5,550 nt of DNA from Bacillota bacterium (GTDB lineage Bacteria > Bacillota > Clostridia > Acetivibrionales > DTU013): contig JAEZJL010000368.1 in NCBI GenBank assembly GCA_023415815.1, positions 1 through 5,550 on the forward strand, in the 5' to 3' direction. Below the pieces are notes generated by a model. It had not been told where the DNA came from and did not search any database. It saw nothing but the letters and a program-made list of their open reading frames with translations. Below are positions 1 through 4,863 of this stretch, one piece after another (the first letter of the stretch is position 1; the number at the start of each line of letters is the position of its first letter). The translations under genes were made by a program, and so were the position numbers.

Positions 1-128
1 GCCCTCAGGCCGTCCTGTATGATAAAAGGCGTGCCTATTTCTATGATATCGATACTGGCTTCGACTTCCTCCAGGTACCTCATTGCCTCCTCCAGGGTGA
101 CCATGTCCAGGGACAACTGCAATTCCAT
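1..128 (-). CDS. hxlA: 3-hexulose-6-phosphate synthase (HPS/KGPDC family), N-terminal fragment
   Basis: Only the first 42 codons are inside the window; the gene runs off the left edge. The enzyme would catalyse the reversible aldol condensation of formaldehyde with D-ribulose 5-phosphate to D-arabino-3-hexulose 6-phosphate in the cytoplasm. The visible part starts MELQLSLDMV and contains EIGTP at residues 30-34. This matches the first two beta strands of the HPS/3-keto-L-gulonate-6-phosphate decarboxylase barrel, with the family's Asp8 and Glu30 in place. The N-terminus is closer to Bacillus HxlA than to UlaD as I recall them, so HPS is preferred, but the sister decarboxylase cannot be excluded from 42 residues. 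The ATG follows GGAGG (137-141) by 8 nt. The gene lies 21 nt behind the cupin isomerase, so the two are probably co-transcribed. Confidence 0.82.
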   Translation of the reverse strand, partial: MELQLSLDMVTLEEAMRYLEEVEASIDIIEIGTPFIIQDGLR

Positions 129-136
129 AATATTTT

Positions 137-141
137 CCTCC
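137..141 (-). promoter_or_regulatory. Shine-Dalgarno GGAGG for the hexulose-phosphate synthase
   Basis: The minus strand reads GGAGGAAAATATTATG, with 8 nt between GGAGG and the ATG at 128. This strong site fixes the start and lies in the short gap after the stop codon of the preceding isomerase gene. Confidence 0.8.
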
Positions 142-149
142 TTAAAAAT

Positions 150-959
150 TCATCTGCAGACCAGGTTGGAGTTGATTTTATCCATAAAAGGCCCGGGGTC
201 CGTAAGATACAGGAATTTCTCCGGGCTGGCCATAAAGGCTTTGTAAACGGGGACGCCGGCGCATATTCCAAGCTCCCTGCATTCCTGGACACGGGCGAAT
301 CTCGGCCTGGGCACATTTTCATACGCGCAGTTCTCCAGGAAGCCGAGCCCGCCGTTTTCTTTCGTAACATAGTATGCCAGGCCCCTGTGGGCAAGGACGG
401 ATTCATAGTAGTTCGGGCTCCCGTCGGCAACCAGGTTTGTGAAGACCAGACACCCCTCGCCTGCGTTTATTGAGCAATGTCCATAAAGAGGGGGGATAAT
501 GATTGTCTGACCCTCGTCGACCTCTGCGATGATCAGGTCCTCTATTTCTATTTTCTCATCCGCCGCATCTGCAGCCTTTAATTTTTGCAGGATGTATATT
601 GCCCTGCCCTTGACCACCTCGTAAATTTCCGGATAGGACGTCGCCTTTCCCGGGATAAAGCCGTGGTAGTGGCCGGAGGTCTTTTTGCACTCTCTGCCCG
701 CGGTCCCGGGCATGATAACGGTGATGTCATAGCGGAGCTCATGCTTTTCAAACGCGGCTTTGTCCTCGGTATAGTTTACGCCCCGGTAGAAGGAATAAAA
801 AGGCTCTTCCGTGTCATAGGCGCGGTCGTACAGCAAGGCCTTCATGTCCTTGGAATATTTTACGCCGCTTCCGAGCAGGGTAAGGGATTTTTCCAGAACA
901 AGCCCGCCGGAATTCTCATCCAGGTCGATGGGCAGGCCTGAGCGACTTAATCGTATCAT
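150..959 (-). CDS. Glucose-6-phosphate isomerase, archaeal/cupin type, with C-terminal extension
   Basis: This 269-residue protein is predicted to interconvert aldose and ketose 6-phosphates (classically glucose-6-P and fructose-6-P) with a metal-dependent cupin fold. It is unrelated to the usual PGI. The first cupin motif is seen as GHYHG (96-100) with His97 and His99, Glu111 in PEIYEV, and a second-motif His161 in PPLYGHCSIN. Together these give the His-His-Glu-His metal site of Pyrococcus PGI. Thr80 and Thr94 fall at the spacing of threonines that I recall contacting phosphate in the archaeal enzyme. Archaeal forms are about 190 residues; here roughly 60-80 extra residues follow the cupin core and end in VPVYKAFMASPEKFLYLTDPG. 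The ATG follows a GAGG by about 10 nt. The gene lies between a pyruvate aldolase gene (47 nt away) and hexulose-phosphate synthase (21 nt away). The family call is firm, but the true substrate is less certain. Confidence 0.88.
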   Translation of the reverse strand: MIRLSRSGLPIDLDENSGGLVLEKSLTLLGSGVKYSKDMKALLYDRAYDTEEPFYSFYRGVNYTEDKAAFEKHELRYDITVIMPGTAGRECKKTSGHYHGFIPGKATSYPEIYEVVKGRAIYILQKLKAADAADEKIEIEDLIIAEVDEGQTIIIPPLYGHCSINAGEGCLVFTNLVADGSPNYYESVLAHRGLAYYVTKENGGLGFLENCAYENVPRPRFARVQECRELGICAGVPVYKAFMASPEKFLYLTDPGPFMDKINSNLVCR

Positions 960-1006
960 TGCTTATATACCTCGCTTTTTAATAGGTTCAATACAAAACC
1001 GATAGA

Positions 1007-1915
1007 TCAGAAAGCATATTCGCGGAATTCCTCCGCAAGCTTGTCGATCTCCAGCTTCTCGGCTTCGGTCAGCGGCTCGGTCGGAGTGCAGACCTTGCCG
1101 GAGCCTATCTTCACCGCGGCCAGCGCATACTTCATACCGCTGAAGCCGGACTTGCCCACATAGTTGATCTGCTTCAGCTTCAGCACAAGCCTTTGCAGCT
1201 CGACCGCCCGTTCGACGTCGCCTGCCCTTGCGGTATGGTAAAGCTCGACGAAAAGCTTGGGAAAGGAAGGTGCAAGACCGGAAATATTGCCCTGGGAACC
1301 GAATAAAAGGCTGGCGGCAAACAGCTCCTCGCCTCCGACAAGCACCGATATGTCCTTATCCCTGAGGCTGTATAACGTCCTCATGTGATGGTCCCAGTTC
1401 GGGCAGGAATCCTTATAGGCGACGATTCTGCCGTGCCCGGCAAGCTCGCTGATCGTCTCAGGCGCGATGTCGACCCCGCCGGTCAGGCCGGGCATGTTGT
1501 ATATGCAGATATCGATATGGGTTTTTTCACAGATGGTGTAAAAATGCCGCAGGATCTCGCTCTGATACGCGCCGGGATTGTAAAACGGGGGCGTGACGAC
1601 CGCCAGACGGGCGCCGATATCCTCCAGGTATTTGATGTTTTCAACGACCCTTGCGGTGGAGCAGTCTATTGCGCCGCTGTATACCGGAACCCTGCCTGCG
1701 GCCGCGTCAAGGGCGGTGCTGCTTGCCTGCCTCCAGACCTCGCGGGATACATGCACGCCCTCTCCTCCCGAGCCCATTGAGAATATTCCGTGAACTCCTC
1801 CGCGGATACAATGCTCGATTTGCTTTATGTAGCTCTCCCGGTCGAAGGTTTCATCCTCGAACAATGTCGTGATAAGAGGGGGAACTATACCGTGATACTT
1901 TTCTTTGTTTGTCAT
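1007..1915 (-). CDS. DapA-superfamily pyruvate aldolase, probably 2-keto-3-deoxy sugar-acid type
   Basis: This 302-residue class I aldolase is of usual family length. Lys168 in VAYKDS is the expected Schiff-base lysine and Tyr139 in IYNMPGLTG the catalytic tyrosine. The pyruvate-binding loop is GSGGE (48-52) rather than the GTTGE of dihydrodipicolinate synthase. The arginine that E. coli DapA uses to bind aspartate semialdehyde (YNVPSRTG) is Leu144 here. As I recall it, E. coli YagE, a 2-keto-3-deoxygluconate aldolase, shares both the GSGGE loop and the PxLTG form. A role splitting a 2-keto-3-deoxy aldonate to pyruvate plus an aldehyde is therefore more likely than lysine synthesis. The substrate is inferred. 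The ATG at 1915 is preferred because GGAGGAGA stands 8 nt upstream; the open frame extends further to a TTG at 2008, but that would overlap the dehydrogenase gene. Confidence 0.87.
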   Translation of the reverse strand: MTNKEKYHGIVPPLITTLFEDETFDRESYIKQIEHCIRGGVHGIFSMGSGGEGVHVSREVWRQASSTALDAAAGRVPVYSGAIDCSTARVVENIKYLEDIGARLAVVTPPFYNPGAYQSEILRHFYTICEKTHIDICIYNMPGLTGGVDIAPETISELAGHGRIVAYKDSCPNWDHHMRTLYSLRDKDISVLVGGEELFAASLLFGSQGNISGLAPSFPKLFVELYHTARAGDVERAVELQRLVLKLKQINYVGKSGFSGMKYALAAVKIGSGKVCTPTEPLTEAEKLEIDKLAEEFREYAF

Positions 1916-1923
1916 GGCGATCT

Positions 1924-1928
1924 CCTCC
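1924..1928 (-). promoter_or_regulatory. Shine-Dalgarno GGAGG that decides the aldolase start
   Basis: The minus strand reads GGAGGAGATCGCCATG. This near-perfect site selects the ATG at 1915 over in-frame upstream starts that would overlap the preceding gene. Confidence 0.85.
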
Positions 1929-1973
1929 GATAATATGATTATAGTGTTGTCTGCCTTTCCAGGCGGTTTCTGG

Positions 1974-3158
1974 CTAATAGGCGGCTTTCCCGGACCTGAG
2001 AAGCTCAAAGGCCTCCTCTTCGTTAAATCTCTTCATTTTTCCCACGCCGCCGCCGTAAATCCTGCAGGCGGTTTTTGCGACATGTCCCAGCTCCTCGTCC
2101 TTGAATTCCAGCCTGCCGATGTCAAAGTAAGTGTTGGGAGCGTTGACCTTTTTCAGCCACTCCTTGTAAAGCGATATGCCTTTCAGGGACGCTTCCTCAT
2201 CATTGCTGCCGCCGGCGCCGAAAATATTTTTTGCAAACCTCGCAAAGAGGTCCGGCCTGGTTTTATAGGAGCGCTCCATCCAGCGCGGAGTCAGCACGCC
2301 CAGGCATGCGCCGTGATGGGTATCGAAATAGCCGCTGAAGCTTTCCTCGATACCATGGCAGGCCATATCGGGAGCTCCCCTGCCTATCATGGTGAGCCCG
2401 GTCCCCCAGGTCATCGCCGCGCACCACATAAGCTCGCCTCTGGCGTTCAGGTCATCCGGGTCTTTTACCAGCCGTTCCACCGAGGACATGGTTGCAGCCA
2501 GTATTGACTCGGAAAATCTGCACTGGAACTCCGAAGCCGTATTCCCGTTGAAGTAAAATTCGAAGGTGTGGCTCAGGATGTCCATTGCGCCCCAAACGGC
2601 AAGCCTTACCGGCACAGTAAGGGTTATCTCCGGGTCCATGAAGGCCATTTTGGGGTGTACGGAGTCAAAGAAATATTTTTCTTTTGTGTCGTCGTTGACT
2701 ATGACGGCGGAACGGTTGAGTTCAGTCCCGGTGGCGGCGATGGTTGGAATCATTATCGTATCGACGGATTTTACGACCGGCATGCGCTTGCCCCATAAAA
2801 AATGATAGGGATCCTCATCCGTTAAGGCGGCCGCTCCTATGGCTTTGGCGCAATCCATAGCGGAGCCGCTGCCCAGGGCTATAATGCAGTCCGCGTTATT
2901 TTTCCTGCAGACCTCCCCACCCTTGCGGACGCTGGACAGTCGCGGGTTAGAATCGATGTCCTCCATTTCAAGGACCGCAATACCCGCTTTACGGATATTT
3001 TCGGATACTTCTTCATACAGCCCGTTTTCATGGAACGGGCCCTTGCTGCAAACCAGCAAAGCCCTGCTGTACTTTCCCTGAAGCTTTTCTCCCAATTCCT
3101 TTCTGACTCCGTTACCAAAAAAAATACTGACAGGATTATAAAATGAAAAACCTTCCAT
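1974..3158 (-). CDS. Iron-containing alcohol dehydrogenase (butanol dehydrogenase/YqhD-like)
   Basis: This 394-residue group III-type dehydrogenase is of normal length and would reduce an aldehyde to its alcohol with NAD(P)H in the cytoplasm. The N-terminal dinucleotide-binding half carries GSGSAMD (96-102), matching the family GGGSxxD motif, and ATGTELN (142-148) matching ATGSEMN. The metal ligands are all present: Asp193 and His197 in AMDILSH, His268 in ACHGIEESF, and His282 in THHGACLGVLTP, with the usual 14-residue spacing between the last two. The HGIEE...THHG...LTPRWM pattern is typical of butanol-dehydrogenase-like members, which are promiscuous for short aldehydes. The ATG follows AAGGAG by 8 nt and the gene ends in TAG. 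It is the first gene after the probable promoter and is followed 58 nt later by the aldolase, so it may remove that aldolase's aldehyde product. The physiological substrate cannot be read from sequence. Confidence 0.92.
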   Translation of the reverse strand: MEGFSFYNPVSIFFGNGVRKELGEKLQGKYSRALLVCSKGPFHENGLYEEVSENIRKAGIAVLEMEDIDSNPRLSSVRKGGEVCRKNNADCIIALGSGSAMDCAKAIGAAALTDEDPYHFLWGKRMPVVKSVDTIMIPTIAATGTELNRSAVIVNDDTKEKYFFDSVHPKMAFMDPEITLTVPVRLAVWGAMDILSHTFEFYFNGNTASEFQCRFSESILAATMSSVERLVKDPDDLNARGELMWCAAMTWGTGLTMIGRGAPDMACHGIEESFSGYFDTHHGACLGVLTPRWMERSYKTRPDLFARFAKNIFGAGGSNDEEASLKGISLYKEWLKKVNAPNTYFDIGRLEFKDEELGHVAKTACRIYGGGVGKMKRFNEEEAFELLRSGKAAY

Positions 3159-3166
3159 AAGATATG

Positions 3167-3172
3167 CTCCTT
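3167..3172 (-). promoter_or_regulatory. Shine-Dalgarno AAGGAG for the alcohol dehydrogenase
   Basis: The minus strand reads AAGGAGCATATCTTATGG, with 8 nt between AAGGAG and the ATG. The site overlaps the edge of a small palindrome (3171-3186), so a protein or structure there could affect translation as well as transcription. Confidence 0.8.
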
Positions 3173-3186
3173 GTTTTTAATAACAA
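3171..3186. repeat. Palindrome TTGTT-n6-AACAA next to the dehydrogenase Shine-Dalgarno
   Basis: Five-base arms (3171-3175 and 3182-3186) are perfect inverted complements around a TTTAAT centre. The plus-strand text CCTTGTTTTTAATAA resembles CCTTGTTTAATAA at 3268-3280 beside the promoter, so the element occurs twice about 99 bp apart. This could be a paired operator; the bound regulator is unknown. Confidence 0.35.
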
Positions 3187-3189
3187 AAT

Positions 3190-3271
3190 AAGGTCAGCCT
3201 TGAATAACGTGAAGCCCCACGCCCTACAAACACGATTCTAGCAATATTCGGGGCTTTATTATAGTGACCTT
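3190..3271. repeat. Nested inverted repeats AAGGTCA/TGACCTT and AAGCCCC/GGGGCTT
   Basis: The outer pair AAGGTCA (3190-3196) and TGACCTT (3265-3271) and the inner pair AAGCCCC (3212-3218) and GGGGCTT (3250-3256) are each perfect over 7 bases and properly nested. The upstream arms sit in the promoter core and the downstream arms in the leader. This suggests two operator copies that could loop DNA or, if transcription starts further upstream, an RNA stem in the leader. Function is inferred. Confidence 0.5.
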
Positions 3272-3286
3272 GTTTAATAAAACATA
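3258..3286 (-). promoter_or_regulatory. Probable sigma-70/SigA promoter of the dehydrogenase operon
   Basis: A perfect TATAAT -10 box lies at 3258-3263 on the minus strand, in AT-rich sequence, about 100 nt before the dehydrogenase ATG and downstream of the terminator of the previous operon. The -35 region (about 3281-3286, TATGTT at 17 nt spacing) fits the consensus poorly, which suggests dependence on an activator or a weak promoter. The predicted transcript would start near 3249-3253. Confidence 0.55.
3271..3284. promoter_or_regulatory. Candidate operator TGTTT-AATA-AAACA over the -35 region
   Basis: This 14-bp perfect palindrome with a 4-base centre overlaps the spacer and -35 region of the probable promoter, where a bound repressor would block polymerase. 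The TTGTTT/AAACA arms are loosely like Rex redox-repressor sites, but the spacing is 2 bp shorter than the Rex consensus, so the assignment is weak. Confidence 0.3.
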
Positions 3287-3390
3287 TCATTTTTGGCTGA
3301 TTTCCATGGAAGGTATCCTTTTTTACTCTTGCGTCTGATTGATTTACGCTGTTATCGCTGCAGAGTTTTCAGGAAGCTTGGGATATTCTG

Positions 3391-3440
3391 AAAAAAGACC
3401 GTATCAGGGGAGGGACTGTTACTGTCCTCCCTGTGACGGT
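3391..3440 (-). terminator. Rho-independent terminator of the kinase-phosphomutase operon
   Basis: Read on the minus strand, ACCGT (3436-3440) pairs with ACGGT (3398-3402), closing a 2x2 internal loop. Inside it is a GC-rich stem, CAGGGAGGAC against GTCCCTCCCCTG, with two single-C bulges and a 7-nt loop (3417-3423). One base later comes TTTTTT (3391-3396). The stem plus U-run lies about 90 nt beyond the TAA of the phosphomutase gene. Confidence 0.85.
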
Positions 3441-3529
3441 TCTGGAATCCGGGCTATGGGAAAAGCAGACGGGCACCTGGCTTCGGTATGAGAGAAGGAG
3501 TTTTAAAAAAAACTTGTCAGGGTCGGTGA

Positions 3530-4852
3530 TTAAAGAGTTTGTATTTCCGGCAGGATATTCAATGTCCAGTCTTTGATTTTTTGCAGGGAAGTCTCATTTG
3601 TTGCTTCAATACGCAGCGTTATGCTTTCTTCGGTGACCGATTTGCGCACCAGAAGCCATCCGTATGGAAATTCGACCCTTACCCCATCGATCAGCAAAAT
3701 ATGGTAGCTTTCGCCGGCCTTGCTTACCCGTCCCAGCCATTCGTCCCTTTCACCGTAGGAACACTTTATTCGGATGTCGGGAGTAATGATGGTTTTGGGT
3801 ATGCGGTCGACCGCGGCGGAAAGCTTTTCGCTGCTCTTGCCTGCGATTTCCGCCATTTTAAGCGCAGCATAGATGCCGTCGTCATAGCCGAGCTCGCCAA
3901 AAAAGAAATGTCCGCTGATTTCACCGGCCAGCGCCGAACGGTTCTCTAAAAAAGTCTTCTTTATAAATGCGTGCCCGCTGCGTTCCATGATTGGTTTTCC
4001 ACCCAGCTCAAGCACTGCGTCCCTGACTACGGACGAAGATTTGATGTCATAGACCACCGAGGAGGGCCGGTGCTTCAGGTATTCGTTTATAAATATGACA
4101 AAGCTGCGCTCACTGTTGATGACTCTTCCCAGGTCATCGACGAAAACCACACGGTCGCCGTCTCCGTCAAAGGCCGCGCCAAAATCCGCGCCTGTTTCGA
4201 GCACTTTGGACCTCAGATCGGTGAGGTTTTCATACACGGCCGGATTTGGGTCACGGTTCGGGAAAGAACCGTCAAATTCGCAGTAAAGCGGCACCACATC
4301 ATGCCCTATGATTTTAAACAGATCGGGGGCCAGCTTTCCGGTGGCGCCGTTGCAGCAGTCTAAAACCACCTTCAGGCTCTTTGCCGGAGTAAAGGCCTTT
4401 TTTACGCTGTCCTCGTAATCCTGTGTAATACCGACGGCTTCGCAGCTGCCTTTGCCGCTGAAAAATTTGCCTGCTTCCGCCGATTCTTTTATGCGCTGGA
4501 TGATTTCAGGCGTCACAGGCGTGTTGTTGAACATCAGCTTGAAGCCGTTATACCTTGCGGGGTTATGCGATGCGGTAACCATCAGGCCGCCGTCGGTCTG
4601 CAGACGCCCCAGAGAAAAGTAAAAAGCGGGCGTCGGCACCATGCCGATATCCAGAATATTCGCACCGCTGTCCCGAAGGCCTGCTGTCAGCCGCTCCTTC
4701 AATACGGGGGTGGACAGCCTTACATCCCCTCCGATGGCAAGGATCGCTCCGGGCATCATCGTGCCGACCGCACGTCCGATCTTATAAGCGTCATTCTCAT
4801 CAAACTCCGAGGGATAGACGCCCCGGATGTCACATTCCTTGTATATGCTCAA
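3530..4852 (-). CDS. Phosphomannomutase/phosphoglucomutase (alpha-D-phosphohexomutase family)
   Basis: This 440-residue enzyme interconverts hexose 1- and 6-phosphates through a phosphoserine. All four domain landmarks are present. TASHNP (93-98) carries the catalytic Ser95. AFDGDGDR (227-234) supplies the Mg2+ ligands Asp229, Asp231 and Asp233. GEISGH (310-315) is the sugar-specificity loop, where Glu and Ser favour phosphomanno/phosphogluco substrates. A C-terminal phosphate-binding loop lies at 403-410. That last loop reads RKSVTEES instead of the usual RxSNTEP, a notable substitution. The chosen start is TTG, because the protein begins MSIYKECDIRGVYP as family members do and GAGGTGA lies just upstream. 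The preceding kinase gene ends 4 nt before this start, so translation is probably coupled. A terminator follows, so this is the last gene of its operon. Manno- versus gluco- preference cannot be settled here. Confidence 0.93.
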   Translation of the reverse strand: MSIYKECDIRGVYPSEFDENDAYKIGRAVGTMMPGAILAIGGDVRLSTPVLKERLTAGLRDSGANILDIGMVPTPAFYFSLGRLQTDGGLMVTASHNPARYNGFKLMFNNTPVTPEIIQRIKESAEAGKFFSGKGSCEAVGITQDYEDSVKKAFTPAKSLKVVLDCCNGATGKLAPDLFKIIGHDVVPLYCEFDGSFPNRDPNPAVYENLTDLRSKVLETGADFGAAFDGDGDRVVFVDDLGRVINSERSFVIFINEYLKHRPSSVVYDIKSSSVVRDAVLELGGKPIMERSGHAFIKKTFLENRSALAGEISGHFFFGELGYDDGIYAALKMAEIAGKSSEKLSAAVDRIPKTIITPDIRIKCSYGERDEWLGRVSKAGESYHILLIDGVRVEFPYGWLLVRKSVTEESITLRIEATNETSLQKIKDWTLNILPEIQTL

Positions 4853-4855
4853 AAT

Positions 4856-4863
4856 CTCACCTC
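4856..4863 (-). promoter_or_regulatory. Shine-Dalgarno GAGGTGAG overlapping the kinase stop codon
   Basis: On the minus strand the final codons of the kinase read ATG AGG TGA, and the same bases form GAGGTGAG placed for the TTG start at 4852. The ribosome ending the kinase would cover the start of the phosphomutase, the usual arrangement for translational coupling. Confidence 0.75.

Larger units (their letters stand above)
3159..3529. other. 371-base intergenic region between two co-directional operons
   Basis: No credible gene is present; the longest readable start, ATG at 3489 on the plus strand, gives only 13 codons. Reading with transcription (high to low), the gap holds about 90 nt of 3' untranslated sequence and a Rho-independent terminator at 3391-3440. 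It then holds palindromes around 3302-3320, a probable promoter around 3258-3286 and a leader of roughly 90 nt with nested inverted repeats. It is more AT-rich near the promoter than the flanking genes. Confidence 0.75.

Noticed and set aside
585..941. 118-codon plus-strand open frame opposite the cupin isomerase
   Set aside because: It is a shadow of a well-supported gene on the other strand, with no recognisable product.
1916..2008. Upstream extension of the aldolase reading frame to a TTG at 2008
   Set aside because: It would overlap the end of the dehydrogenase gene, the extra residues do not look like the family, and a strong GGAGG stands 8 nt before the ATG at 1915.
1905..2507. 200-codon plus-strand open frame opposite the dehydrogenase
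   Set aside because: It is antisense to a gene with complete metal-binding motifs, and its composition resembles a shadow translation with no family signal.
3190..3271. Insertion-sequence or MITE remnant suggested by the inverted repeats
   Set aside because: The arms are only 7 bases, no target-site duplication is visible, and the element coincides with a promoter and leader, so regulatory symmetry is the simpler reading.
3271..3284. Rex (NADH-sensing repressor) binding site
   Set aside because: The TTGTT/AACA-like arms are suggestive next to an alcohol dehydrogenase, but the spacing is 2 bp short of the Rex consensus and the inner bases do not match. It is kept only as a generic palindrome.
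3489..3530. Small plus-strand ORF of 13 codons (MREGVLKKTCQGR)
   Set aside because: It has no good ribosome binding site, no context and a length easily reached by chance.
3539..4363. Long plus-strand open frames (136 and 130 codons) opposite the phosphohexomutase
   Set aside because: They are antisense shadows of a gene with all its catalytic motifs; they show no recognisable domain and I saw no convincing Shine-Dalgarno.
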